Shown: positions 45,400 to 54,788 of the stretch, piece after piece | Layout of the letters: every line of letters begins with the position of its first letter | Numbering within the stretch: the stretch's first letter is position 1 | The notes under the pieces: model-generated | Database searches by the model: none | Seen by the model: only the letters and a program-made list of their open reading frames with translations | What the model was told of the DNA's origin: nothing | Made by a program: the position numbers and the translations under genes | From: Erythrobacter sp. Alg231-14 | Lineage (GTDB): Bacteria; Pseudomonadota; Alphaproteobacteria; Sphingomonadales; Sphingomonadaceae | NCBI RefSeq assembly: GCF_900149685.1 | Contig: NZ_LT702999.1 | Location: 2,108,001-2,172,000 of the forward strand | Reading direction: 5' to 3' | DNA: 64,000 nucleotides

Positions 45400-47214
45400 C
45401 TAAAGCGCAGCGGTTTCCCGCTCCACCCAAGCTAGATCATCACCAGAAAGCTGTGGCGCGATCAGCGCGCGTACCTTTTCGTGATACGCATTGAGCCACG
45501 CTATCTCGCTTTCTGTCAGCAGACTTTTGTCGATAAGACGACGATCAATCGGCACAAAGGTGAGCGGTTCAAAGCCCAAATAGCGACCCTCTGCACCCCC
45601 AATGTCCTTCTCAATTGTCAGAACGAGATTTTCGATCCGAATGCCAAAGGCGTCGGGCTTGTAATAGCCCGGCTCGTTCGAACAGATCATGCCGGCCAGC
45701 AATTCTTGGCCTGTGCCAGCTTGCCCGCCGCTTGGTTTGGCGATCCGTTGCGGTCCCTCGTGCACGCCCAGGAAACTGCCGACGCCGTGGCCGGTCCCGT
45801 GCGCGTAATCCACCCCGGCTTCCCACAAATATTGTCGCGCAAGCGCGTCGATTTGACCGCCATTGGTCCCTTGGGGGAACACGACGCGATCGATTTGAAT
45901 GTGCCCTTTTAACACGCGCGTGAAGCGATCGCGCATTTCGGTGGTGGGTTTACTGCCATCGGGCGTATCGATCCATACGGTGCGGGTGATGTCGGTCGTG
46001 CCCGCTGGATATTGGCCACCGGAATCGACTAGATAGATCGATCCGGGTGGAATGGTGATGTTGCTGTCTTCATCGACCCGGTAATGCGGCAAGGCGGCAT
46101 GGCCCGCGGCGGCAGAGATCGTGTCGAAACTGGTGTCGCGCAAATCGCCATGTTCGCGGCGGAATCCCTCTAGCTTTGCAGCGGCGGTCAATTCGTCGAT
46201 TTCGCCAGCCGGTGCAGTCACTTCAAGCCAGCGCAAGAAACGCGACACGGCTGCCCCATCTCGAGCCTGAGCATCGCGGTGGCCCGCCACTTCGGCTGGG
46301 TTCTTGACCGCTTTGGCAAGGATGGTGGGATCTTGGCGGAAGGTGAAATTGGCACCCCCAGCCCGCAATGCCTGAGCAATACCGACCACTCCAAAATCGG
46401 GATCGATGCTGACGTGTTTGCCAGACAGTTCACCCAACGCACCTTGAAACTCATCGCGCGCTCGTACGGTAATTGCATTGCCCAAATGCTTGGTCAGCTC
46501 CGGCGTGACCTTTTCCGGCGCGATGAACAATTCAGCGCGGCCATCCTTGTGGGCGATGACATAGGATAGTGCGACCGGCGTGTGCGCAACATCGCCGCCG
46601 CGAATGTTCAACAGCCACGCAATAGAATCGAGGGCCGGGACTACGACAGCGTCGAGCCCTTCCTCGCTCAACCAATCGGCAACATCGGCGCGTTTCTCCG
46701 CCGATGAACGCCCGGCCAGGTCTTCGGTATGCACAATCGCTTGGGCGTCAGACGGTGCAGGTTGATCGGACCAGACGGCGTCAATCGGGTTGTTTTCGGC
46801 CGGGACCATCGCGATACCTGACGGTTCAACCGCCTTTTCTAAAGCCGCGACCCAGTTCCATGTGTGGAGCCATGGGTCATACGCAATCTTTGCTCCTTCT
46901 TCGCTGACGTCTTTTAGCCAATCGCCAAGGCTGTCACCGGGGATGCTGCGATATTCAAAGAGGTTTTCGTTTACCTGGTCGCGCACTTGAACCGTGTAGC
47001 GACCATCAACGAAAATCGCCGCACGATCCAATGTGACTGCTGCAAAACCAGCCGATCCACCAAATCCGGTTAGCCAGCTCAACCTTTGCGCGTATTCGCC
47101 GACATATTCGCTCATATGTTCGTCGGAGATCGGGATCACAAACCCATTGAGATCGCGCCGCTTCAATTCTTCGCGCAACGCTTTCAAACGGGCTTCGTGG
47201 GTTTGCATCAACAT
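45400..47214 (-). CDS. pepP: Xaa-Pro aminopeptidase (M24B, aminopeptidase P family)
   Basis: 604-residue metallopeptidase with the three-domain layout of the large aminopeptidase P family (creatinase-like N and middle domains, catalytic C domain). Metal ligands occur in YLVDSGGQYPAGTTDIT, GTGHGVGSFLGVHEGP and SNEPGYYKPDAFGIRIEN, with final Glu. It removes the first residue before proline. No signal peptide, so it is cytoplasmic. It lies between a VOC gene and the divergent exported oligopeptidase B. Confidence 0.93.
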   Translation of the reverse strand: MLMQTHEARLKALREELKRRDLNGFVIPISDEHMSEYVGEYAQRLSWLTGFGGSAGFAAVTLDRAAIFVDGRYTVQVRDQVNENLFEYRSIPGDSLGDWLKDVSEEGAKIAYDPWLHTWNWVAALEKAVEPSGIAMVPAENNPIDAVWSDQPAPSDAQAIVHTEDLAGRSSAEKRADVADWLSEEGLDAVVVPALDSIAWLLNIRGGDVAHTPVALSYVIAHKDGRAELFIAPEKVTPELTKHLGNAITVRARDEFQGALGELSGKHVSIDPDFGVVGIAQALRAGGANFTFRQDPTILAKAVKNPAEVAGHRDAQARDGAAVSRFLRWLEVTAPAGEIDELTAAAKLEGFRREHGDLRDTSFDTISAAAGHAALPHYRVDEDSNITIPPGSIYLVDSGGQYPAGTTDITRTVWIDTPDGSKPTTEMRDRFTRVLKGHIQIDRVVFPQGTNGGQIDALARQYLWEAGVDYAHGTGHGVGSFLGVHEGPQRIAKPSGGQAGTGQELLAGMICSNEPGYYKPDAFGIRIENLVLTIEKDIGGAEGRYLGFEPLTFVPIDRRLIDKSLLTESEIAWLNAYHEKVRALIAPQLSGDDLAWVERETAAL

Positions 47215-47342
47215 TTGGTCATTTCCCGGTTAGTTTCGATGCGGAGCTTGCCGCATGACTATGAGTCTCTAATAACTGACCATATAGGCCGATTGGCCGC
47301 CGCTTTCCAGCGGAGCTTGCCCTCGCAAAGGAACCACCCGGC

Positions 47343-49547
47343 ATGTCGAATTCTAGACTCACTCTTCTTACATGTGCGGGCGCTTTTGTGGCGCTTATGA
47401 CCAGCGCAGTTTCCGCCGACACTCATGAGGACACAACCAGCGTGACAGCAACACCTCCCACCGTTTCCCCGCCAATCGCTGAAAAGCGCGAACACACGTA
47501 CACTCATCACGGGATCACCATCTCTGATCCCTACGAATGGCTGTACGACAAATCCTATCCCGAGATCGATGACGAAGACGTGCTGGATTATGTCCGCGCC
47601 GAGAATGCCTATTTCGAGGCGCAGATGGAGCCGCAGGGCGCTCTGACTGAGGCGTTGTTCACCGAAATGCGCGGACGGATCAAAGAAGACGATTCCACCG
47701 TACCTCAACGGATGGGTGAGTATCTGTATTGGTTCGAGTTTGAAGAGGGCGCGCAATATCGCAAACATTATCGCAAAGGGCTGGATGAGGGCGCAGAAGC
47801 CACTTTGATTCTGGACGAAAATGTGTTGGCAGAAGGCCACGAATATTTCCGCCTTGGTGCCTTATCAATAAGCCAGAATGGCCGGCTCATGGCCTATTCC
47901 ACCGACACCAGCGGAGCAGAGCGTTACACCGCGCGGATCATGGATTTCGAGACAGGCGAGTTGCTTGCCGATGAAATCCCCAACCTCCGCAGTAGCTTAA
48001 CATGGGTCGCGAATGATACGGCGTTGGTTTACGGCCCGTCGAGCGAGAATTGGCGCACATTGGAAGCAAAACTCCATGTGATTGGCACACCGGTCTCTGA
48101 AGATGTGGTCCTGTATAAAGAGGACGATGAAAGCTTTGGCGTGGGCGCGGGACTTTCGGCTCAGGAAGATTATTTGATCATCGCGACCGGCGACAATGAA
48201 ACCAGCGAAGTGCGCTTTGTTTCTGCCGATGATCCGACCGCCCCGCTGACTTTGATCAAACCGCGTCAAACAGGCGTGGAATACAGCGTGGATATTCGCG
48301 AGGGCGATATGTTCGTCTGGACCAATGACGATCACATCAATTTTCGCCTCGCCAAAGCGTCTCTGGAAACGCCGGGATCATGGGAAACCGTGATTGCGGG
48401 ATCGGATGAATTCTATCTCACCGATTTTGAATTGTTCGAAGGGTTCTTCGTCACCGAAGGGCGTTTGAACGGCCTCGATCAGGTTCAGATCCGCCAATAT
48501 GACGCGCCCCTCTCCGCTCAGCCTATTGCCTTTCCAGAGGCGAGCTATGATGCGGGTCTGTCAAACAACCCGGAATATGATCAAACCGTGCTGAGACTTT
48601 CGTATGAAAGCATGGTCACGCCCGACTCGGTCTATGATTATGATGTAGCTGCGGCTTCGCTGGAATTGTTGAAGCAACAAGAAATCCCCAGCGGCTATGA
48701 CGCATCGCTGTACGAAACACAGCGGGTGGAGATCGAAGCGCGCGATGGCACGATGGTGCCGGTCAGCGTGGTGATGCGCAAAGACCGTGCTGAGATTTTG
48801 GCCGCACAAGGGATCGAAGGGCCGGGGCCGCTGCACCTCTACGCTTATGGCGCCTATGGCTATGCCGTCCCGCCTGGCTTTTCTACCACGCGGCTTTCGT
48901 TGGTTGATCGCGGCTTTGCCTATGCCATTGCGCATATTCGCGGCGGTGATGATTTGGGTCGTCGCTGGTATCTCCAGGGCAAGATGTTTGAGCGGACCAA
49001 CACGTTCAACGATTTCGTTGACGCCGGGCGCGGTTTGATCGCGCAGGGTTTCACCGCAGAAGGCATGGTCACGGCCAGCGGCGGTTCGGCTGGCGGGGAA
49101 TTGATGGGCGCGATCGTCAATCAAGACCCATCGCAATATGGCGCAATCGTAAGCCATGTGCCGTTTGTCGATGTGCTCAACACCATGTTGAACGCGGAAT
49201 TGCCGCTGACGCCGGGTGAATGGCAAGAATGGGGCAACCCGATCGAGAGCAAAGAGGCGTTCGCCTACATCCTCTCCTATTCCCCATACGACCAAGTCAG
49301 CGCGCAGGATTACCCACCGATGATGGTTACGGCGGGCCTCAACGACCCACGCGTTACCTATTGGGAGCCGGCCAAATGGGTGGCACTTCTGCGCGATATG
49401 AAAACCGACGACAATGTGTTGGTGATGAAGACCAATATGGGTGCCGGGCACGGGGGACAATCGGGCCGATGGAATTCCTTGCGCGAAACGGCGGAGGAGT
49501 TTGCCTTTATCCTGTGGCAAATGGGGATGAGTGAGCATGCCGAGTGA
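47343..49547 (+). CDS. ptrB: Oligopeptidase B-like S9 peptidase, exported
   Basis: 734-residue serine peptidase with an unusual N-terminal signal peptide (MSNSRLTLLTCAGAFVALMT, cleavage near SADTH). The beta-propeller part follows the start KREHTYTHHGITISDPYEWL. The catalytic domain has the nucleophile Ser582 in TASGGSAGGELMGA, the Asp near TAGLNDPRVTYWE and the His in GAGHGGQSG. It cuts small peptides after basic residues; being periplasmic is unlike E. coli OpdB. It is the first of three genes coupled by GTGA overlaps. Confidence 0.92.
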   Translation: MSNSRLTLLTCAGAFVALMTSAVSADTHEDTTSVTATPPTVSPPIAEKREHTYTHHGITISDPYEWLYDKSYPEIDDEDVLDYVRAENAYFEAQMEPQGALTEALFTEMRGRIKEDDSTVPQRMGEYLYWFEFEEGAQYRKHYRKGLDEGAEATLILDENVLAEGHEYFRLGALSISQNGRLMAYSTDTSGAERYTARIMDFETGELLADEIPNLRSSLTWVANDTALVYGPSSENWRTLEAKLHVIGTPVSEDVVLYKEDDESFGVGAGLSAQEDYLIIATGDNETSEVRFVSADDPTAPLTLIKPRQTGVEYSVDIREGDMFVWTNDDHINFRLAKASLETPGSWETVIAGSDEFYLTDFELFEGFFVTEGRLNGLDQVQIRQYDAPLSAQPIAFPEASYDAGLSNNPEYDQTVLRLSYESMVTPDSVYDYDVAAASLELLKQQEIPSGYDASLYETQRVEIEARDGTMVPVSVVMRKDRAEILAAQGIEGPGPLHLYAYGAYGYAVPPGFSTTRLSLVDRGFAYAIAHIRGGDDLGRRWYLQGKMFERTNTFNDFVDAGRGLIAQGFTAEGMVTASGGSAGGELMGAIVNQDPSQYGAIVSHVPFVDVLNTMLNAELPLTPGEWQEWGNPIESKEAFAYILSYSPYDQVSAQDYPPMMVTAGLNDPRVTYWEPAKWVALLRDMKTDDNVLVMKTNMGAGHGGQSGRWNSLRETAEEFAFILWQMGMSEHAE

Positions 49548-49795
49548 ATGCTCGCATAGCAACCAGTTTTGTCGTCTGCTTAAGCGCAGTAGCAGTCGCC
49601 CTGATGTGGATTGTCGGCGATGAGATGGCTTTCGTTCTTGCGGGGCCGGTAGCTATTTTGGGGACCATGCTAGCGGTATTTGGGGTTTTGAAATTTCGCC
49701 TCTGGTGGATGATGACAACGCTGCCCCTCTTCGCATGGCCCGCCTATTTCTGGGCCATACTTTTCTATCAATGCTCAAAAGGCAATTGCCTGTGA
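49544..49795 (+). CDS. Small membrane protein between oligopeptidase B and thioesterase
   Basis: 83-residue protein with three hydrophobic segments (about 5-22, 28-48, 54-74) and cysteines near the C-terminus (YQCSKGNCL). The start is GTG at 49544, overlapping the oligopeptidase B stop by 4 nt; the near-by ATG at 49548 is in another frame and stops at once. Its own stop overlaps the thioesterase GTG. Unrecognised family. Confidence 0.72.
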   Translation: MNARIATSFVVCLSAVAVALMWIVGDEMAFVLAGPVAILGTMLAVFGVLKFRLWWMMTTLPLFAWPAYFWAILFYQCSKGNCL

Positions 49796-50199
49796 AGAAC
49801 GGTTTTACCCGCACGTTTACGGCCGAGCCTGCCCATATTGACGAGCTTGGTCATGTGAACAATTCGGTCTGGGTGCAATGGATCCAAGATCTCGCCACCG
49901 CGCATTGGGAAGCGGTCGCGGCTCCTGCGCACCAAGAGCTATACTTCTGGGTCGTGATCCGTCATGAGATTGATTACCGCGGCAATATCGCGGCCGGCGA
50001 AAGCGCGCTGGGCACGACCTATATCCCTGACCCGGCAAAGGGAGCAAAGTCGATGCGCGTGGCTGAGTTTACCGGCGAGGCAGGCAAAGTGCTTGTGTCG
50101 GCTCGCACCACTTGGGCGATGCTTGATCGGGAAACCGGAAGATTGGCACGGGTTAGGCCGGAAGTGCTGGCCCCGTTCCAACCGTCAGCGGCGGATTAG
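49792..50199 (+). CDS. Acyl-CoA thioesterase, hot-dog fold
   Basis: 135 residues from GTG at 49792, which overlaps the upstream stop by 4 nt (GTGA) and has an aaagg ribosome site; an ATG at 49771 would give 142 residues. The catalytic region DELGHVNNSVWVQWIQDLA has the Asp expected for 4-hydroxybenzoyl-CoA-type thioesterases, and RHEIDYRGNIAAGE continues the fold. It hydrolyses acyl-CoA, with substrate unknown. Convergent with the diguanylate cyclase gene 9 nt away. Confidence 0.88.
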   Translation: MKNGFTRTFTAEPAHIDELGHVNNSVWVQWIQDLATAHWEAVAAPAHQELYFWVVIRHEIDYRGNIAAGESALGTTYIPDPAKGAKSMRVAEFTGEAGKVLVSARTTWAMLDRETGRLARVRPEVLAPFQPSAAD

Positions 50200-50208
50200 A
50201 ACGCAGGA

Positions 50209-52038
50209 TTACGCTCCGGCTTCGCTTGCCAATTTAGGGTCGGTTCGGCTCAAGGGTGCTTCGTGGAAAACGGTTACGCGTTCAAACGAGGTCCGATTGC
50301 GGCCTGCCGCTTTCGCATCGTAGAGCAGCTTATCCGCGCGGGCGTACAATTCGTCAAAGCTCATCCAGCTGTCCATCGATCGCGGCAAAGCGATGACGCC
50401 CATGCTCGCGGTGATCGGGCGATCCAATCCTTCGACCTCGCTTGCGATCCGCACCGGGATCGATTGGCGCAAGGCTTCGGCGCGCTCCACACTGCGTTTG
50501 CCGCGCAGCATGACGATGAATTCCTCCCCGCCCAGACGCGCCGCGATCGTGTCGCGGTCGGTGGTCCCTCGTAACGCCGATGCCGCCGCGATCAGGGCCT
50601 TATCCCCTGTTTGGTGGCCGAACCGGTCATTGACGAGCTTAAACTTATCGAGGTCGATCACGGCGAAAGTGTCAAAACCCTCCTCCCGCAATTCATCAAA
50701 GCGAGTTTCCAATGCGCGTCGGTTTGTGAGGCCGGTCAACGGATCACGCTCCGACAGTTTTTCTAGCATCCTAGCTTCGGTGCGGGCGGCGTCGCGCTCC
50801 CTACGCAAGGCGAGGAAGCGATCCGCGATAGCCAAGCTGATCACAACAACTTCAATGCCGGTGGCGATGTAGAGCATTTGATCGAGGTTGGATGGTCCAA
50901 CATACCAACCCAAACCACGCGCCATTCGCTCCAATGACGCGAGCATGATCGGTGTCCAAGCCACGGCGATAAAGCGCGCCGATCGGCTACCCCGCCAAAC
51001 GCCTTCCGCAATGGAAGCGGTGATGACGACAATCGCTGGGATAAAAGTCACGAAATAGGCACGGTCATCAACCGGTTGGGTCCAGTGAAATTGGAAGGCA
51101 AAGAATCCCGGCACGCAGATCGTCCAAAGCCCGGTTCCCAATGTCACATTGTGCATGAATTCCGATTGCGTGCCGTCTTCCAAGAAATCGGCAAGGAATA
51201 GTGCAGAAATCCCGCACCCGATGGCCCAGAACAACGGCCCAGCAATTGCGATCACCTGAAGCGGTAAGATGACAGCTACCGAAATCAGCCCCCCAGCGAA
51301 CAGGACATAGGCGATCATCGATGCGACCATCACGGCATGCACCGCGACAAACCGCTCGCGCAGCACAATGAAGAAGCTGATATCGAAGAACAGCGGCAGG
51401 ATCAGCATACCAATCACCAACGCCAACAACATCATTTCAAATTGCGACCAGCCGGCGTCCTCTGAAAATTCAGAAAGACGCGCTTCGGTCAAAAGCGGAA
51501 CCGAATGCGGATTGTTGATCTGCACGATCAGCGCTTCGGTTTTCGCAGTGATTTGAGGCAATTTCAGTTGAAAAACGGGCCCGGCGGCAAAGGGCTGCCC
51601 TTCGACTTCGGCGTAACGCGCTGTGCGCATTTTGCCGTCGACATCGACCGCCGCGAATGTGATCGATTCGAACCGAGCTATGCGCGAAAAGAAATAATGC
51701 GGAAAATCACTTTGATCCGATGCGCTTGAATTGCGGGGCTCTAGAGTTTTGGTTGCGGCCAATTCTTCCCATGCAGAGCGGTCGAAGCGCAGCCATGCGA
51801 CTGGTTCATTCGCGCGCCAGTCAGTGCCATCACAAATCCATTGCGTAGGACCAGAACCGTCCAACGATCCCGCGCCTGCCAATTGCGAAAGGGTAACATC
51901 GGTTCCGCTTGCGAGGTGGCATTGCGGTACAAAACTGTGATCGGCATGCGCCTGTGCATGGGCCGCCTGTGGCACAAGCCACAGGGCCATGAGTGACACG
52001 GCAAAGGTCACCAGGGTCAAAAAGCGCACACGCTGCAT
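50209..52038 (-). CDS. Diguanylate cyclase with 7TM sensor domain
   Basis: 609-residue membrane-bound enzyme that makes cyclic di-GMP. A signal peptide (to about AHAQ) precedes a periplasmic domain of about 160 residues, then seven hydrophobic segments (about residues 195-400, 7TMR-DISM type) and a short helix. The GGDEF domain carries GGEEF in ARLGGEEFIVML and starts DPLTGLTNRRALETRFDEL. The usual inhibitory RxxD site five residues before the motif is absent (it reads DRDTIAARL), so product inhibition may be lost. Confidence 0.92.
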   Translation of the reverse strand: MQRVRFLTLVTFAVSLMALWLVPQAAHAQAHADHSFVPQCHLASGTDVTLSQLAGAGSLDGSGPTQWICDGTDWRANEPVAWLRFDRSAWEELAATKTLEPRNSSASDQSDFPHYFFSRIARFESITFAAVDVDGKMRTARYAEVEGQPFAAGPVFQLKLPQITAKTEALIVQINNPHSVPLLTEARLSEFSEDAGWSQFEMMLLALVIGMLILPLFFDISFFIVLRERFVAVHAVMVASMIAYVLFAGGLISVAVILPLQVIAIAGPLFWAIGCGISALFLADFLEDGTQSEFMHNVTLGTGLWTICVPGFFAFQFHWTQPVDDRAYFVTFIPAIVVITASIAEGVWRGSRSARFIAVAWTPIMLASLERMARGLGWYVGPSNLDQMLYIATGIEVVVISLAIADRFLALRRERDAARTEARMLEKLSERDPLTGLTNRRALETRFDELREEGFDTFAVIDLDKFKLVNDRFGHQTGDKALIAAASALRGTTDRDTIAARLGGEEFIVMLRGKRSVERAEALRQSIPVRIASEVEGLDRPITASMGVIALPRSMDSWMSFDELYARADKLLYDAKAAGRNRTSFERVTVFHEAPLSRTDPKLASEAGA

Positions 52039-52111
52039 TGGGCCCGTTTACCGCAAACCCATTACGATGATCTTAAATGTTCGTGCGATCGAAGTTTGCA
52101 AAAGTACGATA

Positions 52112-52123
52112 AATCAATTGATT
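52112..52123. promoter_or_regulatory. Perfect 12-base palindrome
   Basis: aatcaattgatt is self-complementary over all 12 bases and sits 74 bases upstream of the diguanylate cyclase start, in the AT-rich gap. This is operator-like; it may regulate the diguanylate cyclase. No known regulator could be matched. Confidence 0.4.
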
Positions 52124-52135
52124 AATGGAGACGAG

Positions 52136-52204
52136 ATGAGAATTTTGCACGATAATACGCCGATGTTAACTCACATAACGGGCATCTTAGTCTCACCCGA
52201 ATAG
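52136..52204 (+). CDS. Possible 22-residue microprotein
   Basis: The frame ATG to TAG encodes MRILHDNTPMLTHITGILVS plus two residues. It has a plausible ribosome site (ggag, 5 bases upstream). It lies in a low-GC stretch between two genes on the other strand. There is no independent evidence for translation and chance is quite possible. Confidence 0.25.
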   Translation: MRILHDNTPMLTHITGILVSPE

Positions 52205-52289
52205 TAGGCTGCGCAGTTCGGTCATGCCGAAACATTTCAGCCCAAGTGCAAGAGAAAGCCTTCAAATCACTGTTTGAATGGGCCGAAAT

Positions 52290-54728
52290 TTAGATCGGAT
52301 TGCCATCTTGATCACGGAAGATTTCGCGTCGGCCAACATGGTTTGCCGGGCCGACCAATCCTTCGCTCTCCATCCGTTCAATCCATTTGGCGGCGGTGTT
52401 GTAGCCGACGCCCATTTGCCGCTGGAGCCAGGATCCAGATGCCTTTTGGTTTTCGATCACGATCTGACACGCTTGGCGATATTTGCGTTCATCGGGATTA
52501 TCAGAAGCGGTTAGGTCGTCTTCGAAATTCAGTCCGCCGCCATCTTCGGGTTCTTCGGTGACGGCATCGACATATTCGGGTTTCCCTTGGGCCCGCCAGA
52601 AATCGGCCACGGCCTCAACTTCATCATCGCTAACAAACGGCCCATGAACCCGGACGGTTGCGCCGGTGTTCGGCTTGTAAAGCATGTCCCCTTTGCCGAG
52701 CAGTTGTTCGGCGCCTTGTTCGCCCAAGATGGTGCGGCTGTCGATCCGGCTGGTGACCTTGAAACTGATCCGAGTGGGCAGGTTTGCCTTGATCACGCCG
52801 GTGATGACATCAACCGATGGCCGTTGTGTCGCCATGATCAAATGGATGCCGGCCGCGCGCGATTTTTGCGAAAGGCGCTGGATCAGAACTTCGATTTCTT
52901 TGCCTACTGTGACCATCAAGTCGGCCAGCTCATCCACAATCAGAACGATCTGCGGCAACGGCTCATAATCGAGCTGTTCTTCTTCGTACAATTGTTCGCC
53001 GCTGTCGGGATCAAAACCCGTTTGAACCCGGCGACCCAACGGTTTGCCTTTGGCGATAGCCGCGCTGACTTTGTCGTTAAAACTGTTGATGTTGCGAGAA
53101 TTCACGCTGCTCATCATGCGATAGCGGCGTTCCATTTCCTCAACCGCCCATTTCAACGCCCGCACCGATTTGTGTGGTTCGGTGACGACCGGCGATAGAA
53201 GGTGCGGAATGTCGTCATAACTGGCGAGTTCGAGCACTTTGGGATCGATTAGGATCATCCGGCATTCGGCAGGGGTAAAGTGATAAAGCAGCGATAGGAT
53301 GATACAATTCAATCCGACCGACTTGCCCGACCCGGTTGTGCCCGCAACCAATAGGTGCGGCATCGCGGCAAGATCCGCGATAATAGGTTCACCGGCAATG
53401 TCCTTGCCCAAAATGATCGGCAAATTGCCCTTAGCCTCGGCAAAGGCAGCGCACGCGGCGAGCTCGCGCAGCATCACCATTTGGCGATCGGTGTTTGGCA
53501 ATTCGATACCCATAACTGTCTTACCGGGGATCGGCGATACGCGCGCGCTAATCGCGGACATGTTGCGGGCGATATCCTCGGCCAATCCAACAACGCGGCT
53601 CGCTTTGATACCGGGCGCAGGTTCCAATTCGTACATGGTGACGACTGGCCCGGTGCGAACGGCGGTAATCTCGCCCTTCACATTAAAATCGTCGAGCACA
53701 TTTTCAAGCAAGCGGGCGTTGCGTTCCAATGCGAGTTTATCAAGCTTAGGCCCGGTGTCCTCTGGTGGGTCTGCCAAAAGATCAAGGCTTGGCAATTCAA
53801 ACGTCGCGAACATGTCGCGTTGGTTCTTCTTGGCCGGCTCTGCGCGTTTTGGCGGGGCGGTAGGATCGCTAATTTCAGGAGCGCGGCGCGGAGTGGGTTC
53901 CGCCGCAGGCTCGACGACTGATTTGGATTTGCGCCCGCCTTTGGCCTCTGTTTTGGTGGTCGGCGGGTCGATGCTGTCATCTTGGATGAAGGTCAGCTGC
54001 GGATCGCCTGAACGGCCAAACGGCAAGCGTGAAAGGAATGCCCCTCCGATCCGGCTTTCTCTGATGAAGTTGGGCAAGGTCAACAAAACACGCCAATCAA
54101 TCGCAAAGACGCGCGTTAAAAGAGCGGTACCTCCGGCGAGACACGCAAGCGCCGCAGCAAGGATAATCCAACCCGAGGCGGCCGCGGCTTCGCCGCCGCC
54201 AAAGCGATTGGCCACTGCTTCGATTCCCCCCGCGCCCAACAATCCCGAAACCCCACCCAATTGCGCAGGCAACGTTCCACTGGATCCATCAAACCCCAGC
54301 GATAAAACCGTGCTGAGCAAGACAATGGCGATCAACAACATGCCGGTGGGCAGCCACCAACGGGTGGTCTCCCCTTCGTAAACATCTCCGCCTTCGCCGC
54401 TGTCCAACTCAACCGCGCGCCACAACTTTCGCGCCGAAATGTACAGCAATGGGAGCAATAGGACGCTTGGCAAACCAAACGCGAACAGCACTCTATCGGC
54501 CGCCCACGCGCCCCAACTGCCCATCCAATTGCTGATCCCTGTTGCCGCCGCCGCGGTGGACGGGCTGGGGTCGGTCTGGGTGTAGCTGGCCAGGGATAAG
54601 GCGAGGAACGTCATCACGCCAATCAACACGCCTGCGCCGGTCATTTGGGCAACGCGGCGCATGCTGCGACGCAAACCGATGCGCCAATCTGCTGGGGAAT
54701 TTCTGTTGGTCATAGCGCGGGTCGCCAT
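52290..54728 (-). CDS. ftsK: DNA translocase FtsK
   Basis: 812-residue FtsK/SpoIIIE translocase for chromosome segregation at the septum. Four membrane helices lie in residues 25-185. A linker of variable composition leads to the RecA-like motor (about 330-735) with Walker A GTTGSGKS at 463-470 (Lys469) and Walker B IVLIVDELADLM. The C-terminal winged-helix gamma domain (about 740-812) carries KASGSWLQRQMGVGYNTAAK and binds KOPS. No second ftsK is in view. The gene 60 nt upstream encodes a stand-alone gamma-like domain. Confidence 0.96.
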   Translation of the reverse strand: MATRAMTNRNSPADWRIGLRRSMRRVAQMTGAGVLIGVMTFLALSLASYTQTDPSPSTAAAATGISNWMGSWGAWAADRVLFAFGLPSVLLLPLLYISARKLWRAVELDSGEGGDVYEGETTRWWLPTGMLLIAIVLLSTVLSLGFDGSSGTLPAQLGGVSGLLGAGGIEAVANRFGGGEAAAASGWIILAAALACLAGGTALLTRVFAIDWRVLLTLPNFIRESRIGGAFLSRLPFGRSGDPQLTFIQDDSIDPPTTKTEAKGGRKSKSVVEPAAEPTPRRAPEISDPTAPPKRAEPAKKNQRDMFATFELPSLDLLADPPEDTGPKLDKLALERNARLLENVLDDFNVKGEITAVRTGPVVTMYELEPAPGIKASRVVGLAEDIARNMSAISARVSPIPGKTVMGIELPNTDRQMVMLRELAACAAFAEAKGNLPIILGKDIAGEPIIADLAAMPHLLVAGTTGSGKSVGLNCIILSLLYHFTPAECRMILIDPKVLELASYDDIPHLLSPVVTEPHKSVRALKWAVEEMERRYRMMSSVNSRNINSFNDKVSAAIAKGKPLGRRVQTGFDPDSGEQLYEEEQLDYEPLPQIVLIVDELADLMVTVGKEIEVLIQRLSQKSRAAGIHLIMATQRPSVDVITGVIKANLPTRISFKVTSRIDSRTILGEQGAEQLLGKGDMLYKPNTGATVRVHGPFVSDDEVEAVADFWRAQGKPEYVDAVTEEPEDGGGLNFEDDLTASDNPDERKYRQACQIVIENQKASGSWLQRQMGVGYNTAAKWIERMESEGLVGPANHVGRREIFRDQDGNPI

Positions 54729-54788
54729 TCGGAGCTCCTAGATCGGAACACACCATGAATCCTCGGGCGGGCGGGGTCAAATTGTTTC

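Larger units (their letters stand above)
52039..52289. other. AT-rich intergenic region between the diguanylate cyclase and ftsK
   Basis: 251 bases, noticeably richer in A and T around 52060-52200 than the surroundings. It holds a perfect palindrome (52112-52123) and a small candidate frame (52136-52204). The diguanylate cyclase promoter should be on its left side (minus strand). I see no terminator for ftsK in it. Confidence 0.55.

Noticed and set aside
52032..52135. Upstream extension of the 22-codon frame
   Set aside because: It runs into the diguanylate cyclase start on the opposite strand, with an unlikely composition; only the short frame has a ribosome site.
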